Origin: Amblyornis subalaris
Taxonomy: Eukaryota > Chordata > Aves > Passeriformes > Ptilonorhynchidae
Direction: 5' to 3'
DNA length: 64,000 nucleotides
Assembly: GCA_018881555.1 (NCBI GenBank)
Contig: JACAXG010000092.1
Span: 1,655,981 to 1,719,980, forward strand
The position numbers and the translations under genes were made by a program. Each line of letters begins with the position of its first letter. Position 1 is the first letter of the stretch. The notes beneath the pieces are model-generated. The model was given only the letters and a program-made list of their open reading frames with translations, did no database searches and had not been told where the DNA came from. Below, piece after piece: positions 40,139-50,690 of this stretch.

Positions 40139-40780
40139 TGTTAGGCAGACCCTCCTATTGAGCCATNGGGTTCAGAAAGGACACCCTTGAGTTTTAAACT
40201 CCTTCCCAGAGTGCAGTTTAGGTGCAGCTGAATCCAGACTTAGTGCCAATTTGGTAAATTGTTTATATCTAAAGGATTACGTATGTGCAATCAGTCCTTT
40301 GTGTCATTTTGCTAAGATTTCAAAGTTTCAGTGCACTTATTCCCATGTCACTTACTGAGTCTCTGGCACAATAAGGATTTTCTCAACCTCAAGGAGCAAC
40401 CTTGAGAGGCATCCCTACTCAAGGGGAGATTCTGGCATGCAGCCTGCTGCCATGCAGGAGAGCTCAGTGGGCTCTGGGCTGGTCAGTATTTATGTAACAA
40501 GATGATTGACTTATACTCACATTTGCACGCCAGCCATATTTTGGATGGTGCTTGCTCAACTAGCCCTCAGCTGTTGAGCAAGNTTTATAGCCCTTAGCTA
40601 TTGTGTTGTTATCTCTCTCTCCAGAGTACAAATTAAGGCAGATGCAGCCTTTACGACCCTCATGACTTCTGCTTAAGTACAAAGTGGGCCAGGGGAGTAC
40701 ACCACCACACCTTCTCGTCTCTTTATGTAAGAGTGGGTCTTTTTTCACCTTTCTCACCTTTTGAGCACTTGTCACTGTTT
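40139..40780. mobile_element. Probable ERV LTR or LTR-like repeat
   Basis: The block starts near TGTTAGGCAGACCCTCC. It carries distinctive phrases such as GTGCCAATTTGGTAAATTG, AACCTCAAGGAGCAACCTTG and CATGCAGCCTGCTGCCATG, and ends near CTTTCTCACC. The wording feels familiar as a dispersed avian repeat, most likely an ERVL-type LTR, but this is recall. Strand and exact ends are uncertain. The short minus open frame at 40560-40775 is a repeat shadow. Confidence 0.5.
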
Positions 40781-42090
40781 GAATGGCCTTGGTGGAAAAG
40801 AACTGCAGTATAATGGAACCTGATGTAGTTTGTTATAAGGTCATACTTTTGGAAGTGATCAGATTAATATCTCAGTAGGTACAATTCATAAAATCACATT
40901 ACACTTTATTTAGAGATCACTATATGGCATATTCTGTTCATACTGCATTTAATATGCTTCATCACAAGTCCGTCTAGCTAGGAGCAGTGTTACTGAGCCT
41001 GAAGATTCACCTTACATTTTCTGGGGGGGTTTGAGGGGAAAGAAAAGCTGTCTTCCACTTACTGTTTGTACAGGTACAGCAAGAATTGGTATCTTGTAGG
41101 GTCAATAGTGTCTGAAGAGGAAGCGGATGAAAGCAGAGCAAGAATGAGTGAGAAATTATCCGGAGGAAAGGAGGAAACAATATATGAAAGAAGTTAGAAG
41201 TTGCAAAAGGTGGACATGTCAAGGGCAAGATCAGCAAAAGTTTTGTAAGTGGAAAGTTGAATGTGCCAAAGAAAGACATTTTGTCCCAGCTACTTTTAGA
41301 CAACAAGTCAATAAAGCCAAGTTCTTTTGCTCTGCCCCAAGACTACCCTCTTCTCACTACAGAAACATTCTAGGCTGAATAAACTCTGCTCAAACACTAC
41401 AGATGGAAAACTTCTCTAAAGCATTGTATCAGCAAGCAACACAAAGCAGAAGAACCATCACATATTCATCTTGTTTCAATGGATCAAATTGCTTCTGCCC
41501 TCAATTCTATCATTGTGATTGGTATATTTTCAGAAGTGAGATGCAATATTATCCTGTTTTCAACAGAGTTAGTTTTTGTGGGTTTTTTTCTTTAATTCAT
41601 CTCATTGTCAGTTACTTTTCTTCCTACAAATGGATCCAAAATTGTTATAGTTGATGACTGCTAACCTAGTTACAATTTTACACATTCTATCTTTGTGCAG
41701 AATACTTTTTATTCCTCCATTTACACCTTGGACTTTACTGAAACTGAGTTTTGGAGGATTTTGCCTTGGCAGGTCGTTTAATATTCTCTAATTGCACTAG
41801 AATTGATTAGTTTGTCTTTATAACTTTTATTATTTTCTTATTTTAAAAAGAAAATTTGCTTTCCAACTTTGCTATCAGGAAGAGACATGTTACATTTGGT
41901 TAATTCCAAAGGAACTTCCTGATGGAGCTGAGAAGATGAAACATCTAAGAATATTCTCAGTTGTGAAAAAATGATGAAAGAAATACAGTTCAATCTGAAA
42001 ATTCTACGGAATTTCTTATACTGGAGCAGAAAGACCTGAAATGACAGTATACTATTTTTTTCCTGAATTAATATTCCAAAATATTCTTTC
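40781..42090. other. AT-rich non-coding DNA, no gene seen
   Basis: Small open frames on plus (41148-41378, 41403-41654) have no recognised domain and no splice support. Confidence 0.6.
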
Positions 42091-42628
42091 CCTATACCTG
42101 GCACTGCTAAGGCATCACCTTGAGCACTGTGTCCAGTTCTGGGCCCCTCACTTCAAGAAAGACATTGAACAAGTCCGGGAAAGGGCAACAAAACTCATGA
42201 AGGGTCTGGAGAGTGAGTCCTTTAAGGAGCAGCTAAGGGAGCTGGGGTTGTTCAGCCTGGAGAAAATGAAGCTCAGAGGTGATCTTACTCTCTACAACTG
42301 CTTGAAAGTTCATAGCCATTTGGGGATCGGTCTGTTCTCCCAGGCAACCAGCAACAGGATGAGAGGACAGATCCTCAAGATGCACCAGAAGAGGTTCAGG
42401 TTGGACATCAGAAGGAATTTCTTCACAGAAAGGATCGTTAAACATTGGGATGGACTGCCCAGGGATGCAGTGGAGTCACCAGCCCTGGAAGTGCTCAGTG
42501 AACGACTGAGTGTTGCACTTAGTGCCATGGTCTAGTTGACAACATGACTTTTGGTCAAAGGTTGGACTCGATGATCTCAGAAGTCTTTTCCAACCTAATT
42601 GATTCTGTGATTCTGTAAAATTCTGTAA
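42091..42628 (+). mobile_element. CR1 LINE 3'-end fragment with open ORF2 C-terminus
   Basis: Plus-strand CR1 copy of about 540 bp, truncated at 5' within ORF2. The frame remains open from the truncation point to the stop at 42533-42535. Characteristic segments include TVYYFFPE from flanking DNA, then CR1-typical [35 protein letters not shown] and [18 protein letters not shown]. The 3' untranslated part reads GGTTGGACTCGATGATCTCA and then TTTTCCAACC, followed by an imperfect ATTCTGTGA/ATTCTGTAA repeat tail to about 42628, the expected CR1 terminus. It encodes only the end of the reverse-transcriptase protein and cannot be autonomous. Confidence 0.95.
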
Positions 42629-45560
42629 ATTTCTTTGTATTACCATGATTATTTTTTTTTCTGTTTCTAACGGTGACACATAGATGTCACATTTGAAGGA
42701 AAATTGCATAATATACATAGAGGTAAAAGCAGCTTAATCTACTTTGGAGCGTGTCTCAATAAGCAGTGCAAGACATAACAAAGTTTCATCTGTATCTGTA
42801 ACATTAAGAGTTACCATGTTCAATCAATGTGTGACATTCTAATGTTGTNGCAGAGCTGAGCTTTCAAGAAATGAGAAGTCCAACTGTACCAGTCTGGAGT
42901 ACTAATTGAGGACAAGTCTGTATGTATTTGAGCTGCATTGNCTGTTTAAAAATCTTCATTAATGCAGGAGTAGTTTCTCAGCAAAAAGAACATACTTTCT
43001 TTTTAGGTATGAGAACCTGCATTTGTTATACAATGTTTGATTTAAAATTGGAATTTATTTCTTGAAAGAAGGAAGTTGTTAAATAGTCAAAAAATTCAAA
43101 TTGTTGAAGCAATTTTTTTATTTCTACTTTTGAATTATCACTAAATAAACCCACATTATTCATGCAGTTTTATAGTATGTCCATGAAATTAAGTAAAAGG
43201 TCAAGCTGCTACTTTCTCTGTCTTTCAGTATCACTGACAATTCACTTGTTTGTGGCAACTTTAATGATGTTACCAGTAAAACAAGCTGACAAAAGGGTAG
43301 GATCAGCATTACTCTGCTGGCAGCACAGTGTTCCNTATCCCACACCACCTAACACTTAGGCATTTTGGATTAATTGTATCAACAAACTAAGAAACCAGAA
43401 CAGAGAACACTTGCATATTATTAACATAATAGAAAATGAAAGTTTGATGTGGTTTTGTTGCTGAAGAAGAAGTTGGATAAATGAAGTTTTGCATCATAAA
43501 TTTATCACATTTTTGTAAAGTAGTTCTCCTAGGAAATGGTAAAAACACATCCTGAAAACAAATACTCTTATAATTCTAAAATTAAGTTGTGTTCAAATAA
43601 AACAAAAGGAAAATAATTAGGCAATCACTTCATATGTCTCTTCTTATCAGCATTTAAGTGTTGTACAAAAATTCTTTGTAATTAGAGCTTATCAAAAGGC
43701 ACTGTCAAATCAACAGAAAACTCTATTTTGTATTATGTGCTGAGAAGTAATGAGGGAAAATTAATTCTTTCTTTATCTCATTTGCACTGGGGTATATAGC
43801 AAAGACCAACTTGCTAGGTCTTCTTTTACTCTGCAAACATACAGGAAGAGATCACAAAACTGGGGAGATTATAAAACAGAAATATAGACTAGACACTTGG
43901 AAACTGCATAGACAAGTGTTCCCATTTGCAACAAGCATTTCTCTAATTTTTTTCTAAGACATCACTATAAAATGCTGAAGAATATCTTGCTGATATCTTG
44001 TCTAAAATATTTTATTTTGTGATGTCAGAGTGACGTTGTTGCTGTTAAAAGTCACAAACACCTTTACTCACCCTCAGATTCTAAATGGCAAGATAACTCT
44101 CAGAGGATGGAAAGGCTATTTCTTCCTTTTTGTTTCTTCCAGTGTTCTTTTGTTTAAGTCCTTCCTACTGCCAAATCAGTTCTTTCCATCTTTGAACAAA
44201 AACTCTACTGAATTCCTGCATGCCAAATGAAACCCTGAACTCCTACTTGCCTCCCTACATGACATCAAATTTCCTCCCTCAAAACTCACTAAACATACTA
44301 TTTCCAAGCACTGCCTCAAATTCCTCTTCTCCAACTCAGTCTAAGGCAGTAGTTCACACACATATGACCTATAAAAACATAGCCATTTAACAACACTGTA
44401 ATGAAAGAGAAGAGGCTAAGAGGGTGGTGCTGAAAATTCCTCAGCTGTGCCAAGTATCACTGTCTTATATGCAACCTACATTCGGCAGAATATCATTCCT
44501 AGCCGGATCTCCTGACAAAGTTTCATATATTAATAAGAAGTGCAGGTAGAAATGTACATCAGGTGCTTCTCAGCACAAAAAAAAAAAAAAGTACATTTCA
44601 CATCTTACACTAAGTAGTTAGAATATAACTTTGTAGTACAGAATTCTGTCATAAAAGTTATCTCTATCCTGTAGCCAGGCAACCCTCAACTCCCTCTTTT
44701 TTCAAATAAACTAATTGTCAAAATTCACAGAACTACTGGAAATAGAACTGGGATTGAAACTCAGGCAGTCTCTGTGAAAATACACAGCCAAGTCTACCAA
44801 CCAGAAGGCTCTTTTGGCATTCATCAACTTGTGTGCTTAGCAATCCTGCTCCTGCCCCAGTAATGCCATTCTGCCAAACTAAACCTAAAAGTTCTCATAG
44901 CTCTCACTGCACTTTTGTCTCAAACAGCTTTGCAGTCTATGGTAACTGTGCATTTAGTCACCATCTGAAAGATGCTTCACACAAATTCAAGCCCCCGATT
45001 TATTTCCACACTTTCGTCTTTTCCTGGCCATTCTTACAGGCCTCCAAGTTTAGCAGCAAATTTAGCACATGTACTCCCTGTACTTCTGTTGATCCTTCCG
45101 CAGTCCAGCTCTTGGTACAAAGTGGTGTGACCTCTAACTGTGCAATTCTGTGGCACTGCAAAAAACTAGACACAGATATCCACTGTCTACATACATGCCT
45201 TACCTCCATGATCTTCTTTAAATTACCACAATCCTACATGATGTGACCATGAAAAATCAGGTGCTGTATTTCAACTTGTAGTAATTCCTACATGAGGGGG
45301 CTGTCTTGGACCAGGAAGTCATACTGCTGTGCTCAAAATCTCACACTCCACTTACCTAAGTCAACCAGATTATTGTTACTTCTTACTTTTGTTGGGCAAA
45401 CCCAATGGTTTTTAAAGTACTATCATACTGCTGGAACTGAGCCACTCATAAGCATTTTTGCTTTTATACCAGTGTGATATTATGAACATAACTAACATAG
45501 TTCTGTGTCATACTAATTTTTAATTAACTCTTATCACAGCTTACTTGTAAATTAGGATAT
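42629..45560. other. AT-rich non-coding DNA, no gene seen
   Basis: Nothing identified. An A-run of about 14 lies at 44577-44590. The frame 44833-45246 (137 codons, Cys/Ser-rich) has no recognised domain and is probably chance. Confidence 0.6.
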
Positions 45561-45561
45561 A

Positions 45562-45650
45562 TTTCCATCACTTGAAATCTTTAAACTGTGGCTGGATAGT
45601 AACAGATATGTTACAGGCATGTCAGAAGTTACAACCTTACTATGGAAACG
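45562..45650 (+). mobile_element. Possible very old CR1 3' fragment
   Basis: The plus strand reads CACTTGAAATCTTTAAACTG then TGGCTGGATAG, translating to SLEIFKLWLDS. This resembles the SLEVFK-x-x-LD motif near the end of CR1 ORF2, seen at about 42479-42510 and 28905-28936 in better copies. No tail follows. Low confidence. Confidence 0.35.
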
Positions 45651-45894
45651 ACTGGTTTAAATTATTTGGGCTGAATTATGGAACACAAAATGAACTTATA
45701 CATCCTTTTGTATTTAAATTCTCTGGATTTTTAAGAAATCATTTCTGCATTCAAACATTGCTTAAGAGAGACAAGTATAATTTAACAGCAGCAAACAAAG
45801 AAATATTTTAATCACTGTCTTAGCACTTTTCTATTTTCAGTGTATGATTCTGCTGCATTTTTATTTTCATAATCACCATGCTTCTGTTTTTCAG

Positions 45895-45921
45895 GAGGAA
45901 AAATGCTGTGAGAACTCAAAT
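45895..45921 (+). other. Candidate 27-nt microexon
   Basis: A 27-base segment lies between a strong acceptor (CATGCTTCTGTTTTTCAG ending at 45894) and a near-consensus donor (AAT/GTAAGT). The phase-0 frame is open and reads EEKCCENSN. The length is a multiple of three, as is common for vertebrate neuronal microexons. No identity known. Such sites can arise by chance. Confidence 0.3.
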
Positions 45922-46084
45922 GTAAGTGACTTCATTTCAGATGGGTATAAAACTAATTATTCAGTATCATTCTTCTATGAAAAGAAATTTCCTTTTGTAG
46001 CTGGACCAAATCCTTCATCCCATTTTTCAAAACACTGTTTATCACCAACTCATCAACCACCACAGACTTTCAGCTGAATATGAT

Positions 46085-47019
46085 ATTGGGATCTAAGGAC
46101 AAATCTGCAGATGATATGAAACTGGGAAGATTGACTGAAACACCAGATGATTGTGGTGCCATTCAGAGGAACCCCAACAAGCTGGAGAAGTGAGCCAACA
46201 GCACCCTCAGGCTGTTCAACAAAGGGAAACACCAGGTCCTGTAACCTGGGGAATAACACTACCCACCAGCACGTGCTGGAGGGTAACAAGCTGGAAAGCA
46301 GCTTGGCAGAAAAAGACCTGATGGTGCTGTTGGTTCACCATCAGCCAGCAGTCCACCCCTGTGGCAAAGAAAGCCAACTGTATTTGGAGCTGCGTTAGGA
46401 AAAGCGTCACCAGCAAGTCAAGGGAGATTTCCACTCTAGTCAGCTCTGGCTGACATCACACGTCGAGTGCAGAGTCCACTTCTGGGTTCAGACCAGGTAC
46501 ACAGGGGCTTCTCTCTGACAAAACAAACATGGACTTCCTGGAATAAGGCTAGCACAGGTCCATAAAGGTGATGAAGGAATAGGAGCACCCATCAAATGAA
46601 GGTAGACAGAGAGTTAGGACTGTTTAGCCTGGAGATGTGAAGTATCGGGGGTTTTATCAGTGTGTATAAGTACCTGTTACNGGAGGAGTGAAGAAGATAG
46701 AATCAGACTCATGTCAGAGATGCCCATTGAAGGGAAAAAAAGGAAAGGGCACAAATCAAACCAAGAAATTCTATTTCTACAAGAGCAAAACATTTTTTTC
46801 TGTTGTTTTCTTTGTTTATTTCTTTGGTTTGGTTATGGTGAAGGTGGTCAAACAATGGAGTGGGTTGCCTAGAGATGGTGAGTCTCCATCTGTAAAGATA
46901 CTCAAAACCCAACTAGACAATATTCTGAGCAATCTACTCTAGAAGACTCTGCTTTGAGCAGAGGATTGGACTAAATAATCTACAGAGGTTCCTTCCAACC
47001 TCAGCTATTCTGTGAAATC
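46085..47019 (+). mobile_element. CR1 LINE 3' fragment, longer and more decayed copy
   Basis: Plus-strand CR1 copy of about 935 bp from the late reverse-transcriptase region to the tail. Landmarks in order: GCCATTCAGAGGAACCCCAA and AACAAGCTGGAGAAGTGAGC, GTCCTGTAACCTGGGG, GTTTAGCCTGGAGATG, CAAACAATGGAGTGGGTTGC, and the 3' part with GATTGGACTAAATAATCTAC and TTCCTTCCAACCTC, ending ATTCTGTGA at about 47015. Frames are broken. A T-rich insertion (46791-46840) replaces part of the usual sequence. Several short open frames on both strands in this block are shadows of the repeat. Confidence 0.93.
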
Positions 47020-50000
47020 AAGCAGACAGTAATTTCTCAGGGAGCAATCAGAGTCCCTAGAAACCAAAGGGATGAACCCTATTTCTTCCTTCTCCACGAG
47101 TTTTCTTATCTAATGCAAGCACGCAGTAATATAAATAAAAATACTTCAATTATCATCCAACCCCCTGAAAAGCAAGCTATGTAGGACAGAAGCGAAGCAT
47201 ATTGTTTAGAATAGCAGAATGTGATCACATATTTTGGTGATGAGTGTGGCATAAAAATCTACCTAAACCAGAGCTTAATCCCTCTCACTTAATTCAACTT
47301 GATTTTAAGAAGAAAGGTGGAAGTGAGGAAATTACCTTCTATAGATGTTACTAAATGTATTTATTGTTAAAATGTCATCAGATTTTGCTTCATACCTTTA
47401 GAAAAATTGGGCTGTGACAACACAAAGACTGAGGATCCCAAATGCAAACATCTACTTTGAAATCTTGACAGAAATAGTGCTCTTACTGATGAGGATTTGT
47501 TAAGAAAAGCTGAAATATTCAAAGCAATGCTTCCAGAAAAAAATGAGCAATTTCCTTTTATTTACATTGAAGAATGTGCATTGCATGCTCTTATATCCTG
47601 GATTGTGTATCCAGGTCTAATATCAATCAAAACAAACTACTGTACTCAAGACTGTTATTTGCAATTTCAAAAATTGTTTGTTTTTTTTTTTTTTTCTGCA
47701 AGTATTTCAGACTTCACTTCTGAAACAAACACTGCCTGTAGGATGCATTAAGATCTTGATTTTCTACGTGTTTTCTCACTGTTACATATCTAAGCTAGAT
47801 ACAGGAAAAACAAGGGTATATCTAAACTAGATATAAGAAAAACAAGGGTACACAGACTTGATATGTTTATCAAGATATGATTATCAAGCAATTTCATGAG
47901 TTTAACTGGAAATTCAGTGATACATCCCTATGGATTCCTGGTGCATATAAATAAAGCAAACAATAAAAAGGGCACAATGCAAAACAACAGGAAGGCAGTA
48001 TATATGACATTTATGGCTTATTCAAAATAATACGATCAAAATTCTGTATAAACACCAAGTTTGAAAGAAACTTTAACCCCCTGTTTCTCTTTTCTGTAAC
48101 ATGACAAAAAAAGTCCTTGGTATGTACTGCTTAAAACCAGAATTTAAAGTCCAATATACGTGTCTTTAATGAAAAAAGATGTATGTTATAGGGTCNTGTT
48201 CAATTATTTTTTAAATATATTCCTTTAAGGATTTACCAGTACAGTCATGTTCAGAGGATATTTTCAGGAAAGAGCTTTTAAAAGAAAATATGTACATTTT
48301 AATTTTTATTTCAGTGACCATCCAATGTTATTTTAAATGAAAGCACTTGACTGCATTTTATTCACAGGGGCTGAATTCAGGAGGAGCGGGGGGAACCGGA
48401 GAGGAAAATATAATTACACTTCTCCAAGCTCAGCATACGAAATATCCTTCATGTGATTGAAGTGGCAAAATAAATTGCTACTCAGTTAATTGTGCAGATG
48501 TTCAAAATATTATAAATTTTAATTTTATCAAGATATAAAAAACAAAACGAAACAAGAGGACATTGTATTTCTCTTTTTTTTTCCAGGCAGTTCCAAAGCA
48601 ATTTTTCTTCTTCCTGTTTGTGTTTTAATGAAACTAAGCCCTGTGAAATTCTGGTATTTATTTTGATGGGGCAATTTTTGCCTCCTTCACATCATGCATA
48701 AGCTAACAGTAGTTTTCTTAGCTAGGTCTCATTGCTTTGCATATATTTTGCTCAGAGCATTATCATCTTATCCATTTGACCTTTATTAAAACTGTCATGG
48801 GGTAAGACTTACCAACTTGTCAGAGCACTTTAGGAAGGATTTGTTTTTTGCTATGTTTATCTCATGTCCCTAGATATTTCTAGTCCATTGCATTGAAATA
48901 GATTTATGAGTCCTATCCCTGTTTGGGTTTAGCATCTCTATTGCAGGGTAGCTGTGGGTGCTCAGGCATGCCCACTTCTCTTGGTACACATCAATGGATG
49001 AATTTTTGATCTTGCAAATCCCTTCTGTTGTATTAATATCACTTCAAAATTGAAATTTGTTCAGTCCTGAAACAAGAAGTATTTTGTTCACTAAGCTGAC
49101 ACAATTGCAATCTTCCTCCTTTTCACTGTCAATACAGAGAAAGGCTATACTTTACAACTTTATCACTTGATCTCTTCATTGCTACACTCCCTATTTTGAT
49201 TATGACACCATAACATGGGATAGTCTATAAGCTAAAAACATTAAGACTTTGATGTTCAGCTAGTGTAATAAATGTTCTATAAACACTTCAGAGGGATCAT
49301 ATTTAAATCTATCAAAATCTATCTATGTGGGTCCAGTAGGAAGTTTAGAAAGATGGGATTTTGTCTTTTTCTAGTATTTCTACATTAACTGTTAATCATT
49401 CTATCACTCTGAAAATGTTCTCTATATTCTACCTAGCTTTGCTGACAGAATATGAGCCTCTGAACTGACTCTTGCTGTTCTGGAATCAGTACAGCATCTA
49501 AGAGGACACGATCACTAGCACAGGAAGGCTGATAGGTTTAGCCATCACCTGTCTTGCATTTAAGCCACCCTCGATGTTACAAAGCAGTTCCTGCCCCTCT
49601 GTGTTTTCCTGGCTGCTCACCTCACTCTCAGTCTCCTGCCCTCCTTATGCTCACAAGAGGGGAGGAAACTGATTAGGGGCCGAGTTCGCTGAAGAAAAAC
49701 CCAACTGTGCTCTGTTCTCTGTGTTACTCTGTTGCCTCAGCTCCCTGATACAGCCAATAAAGAGCCTGCCTTGGCACTATTAAAAGAAGTGGGAAGTGGG
49801 CAGGGAGCAGTAACGGGACAATCGGCCAGGAACTGTGGGTTTTGGCAGAGTGCTGTGTAAATGCACGTCAGGTGGCGTTTTTGAGAGTAGTTACTATGGA
49901 AACTGAAGAAGTGTTACTTTCCTGAAGTTTTATCACTTGGAGTTATGCATTTGTATCTCCACCTATACTCCCTCCTCATCTTTGTAGAGAAAAGCAAGCT

Positions 50001-50280
50001 CCATTGAAAATGGATTTACTGAATGTAACAGTGAATCAATTCTGAACATGGCTGTTTGCACAGAGTTCCCACTCAGAGACAGACTGTAAATTATTTCTCT
50101 GAAGAATACATTAGTGTTTTGTGGCTAATGGACTATTCAAATTTTTACTTCTACTGGAGGGGTCACAGCAACAAATTCTTGTGCGCAATGTACTTGGTTG
50201 TGGGCATAACCAGGCTTAAACCTGTATTTACATATGAATTCTTCCTCAAACCGTGTACTCCTCATCTTCAACTCTGGTGA
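47020..50280. other. Non-coding DNA, no gene seen
   Basis: Mostly AT-rich. A T-run lies near 47680-47697. The part at 49560-49870 is GC-richer, with AGCCAATAAAG (both a CCAAT and an AATAAA string) at about 49754 and GC-rich flanks. It could be an old LTR or an unrecognised regulatory element. A strong donor-like site, TCTG/GTGAGTAAAT, sits at about 50275 directly before the CpG-rich block. Confidence 0.55.
47787..47850. repeat. 32-bp tandem duplication, 3 mismatches
   Basis: Copies at 47787-47818 and 47819-47850 share the end GAAAAACAAGGGTA and differ at three positions, so the event is older than the perfect duplication at 23326. Confidence 0.93.
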
Positions 50281-50690
50281 GTAAATACGGCTGTTCCCAG
50301 CACCCCCGGGCCGCTCTGGACTCGCTGGGCCACAGGGCCACCAGCCCACAGCCCACCCGTGCAGCCTCCACGCCCGTGGGGCCGGCGGTCAACAGGGCCA
50401 GGGCCTGATGGCGCTGGCGGCACACGGCGGGAGGGACTCCCGGGTGAGGCACGGCTNTGTGGTACCCTCGGTGTCATGGGCCACGCTGAGGGAATGTGCA
50501 GAAGGAAACGTAAGCCAGCCCAGGGTTGAGGAGGAAGAAACTGCAGGCACCAGAAGGTTTTGGTGTGCTGATGCCTTGGGGCAGCCACACCCAGCTGCCC
50601 CTGGTGAGAACCAGAGGATGGATCACTGTGAGGGTGAGCATCCTGCAAGGGAAGAGGTGGAGCAGCTGAAAGGTGGGCAAATGACAATCT
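50281..50690. promoter_or_regulatory. Short CpG-dense GC island, function unknown
   Basis: Seventeen CpG dinucleotides were counted between 50281 and 50490. The line 50341-50400 is about 77 percent G+C, against clearly AT-rich flanks. The following 200 bases stay GC-rich but with few CpG. Open frames occur on both strands (plus 50408-50692, minus 50268-50687), which is expected from GC richness alone; neither product is recognised. It may be a CpG-island promoter of an unannotated transcript, or a GC-rich transposon piece. Confidence 0.45.

Noticed and set aside
44833..45246. 137-codon Cys-rich plus frame
   Set aside because: Cysteine spacing does not fit any small secreted family I know, and there are no splice or signal-peptide features.
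46053..46942. Several open frames on both strands
   Set aside because: All fall within the decayed CR1 copy and do not represent separate genes.
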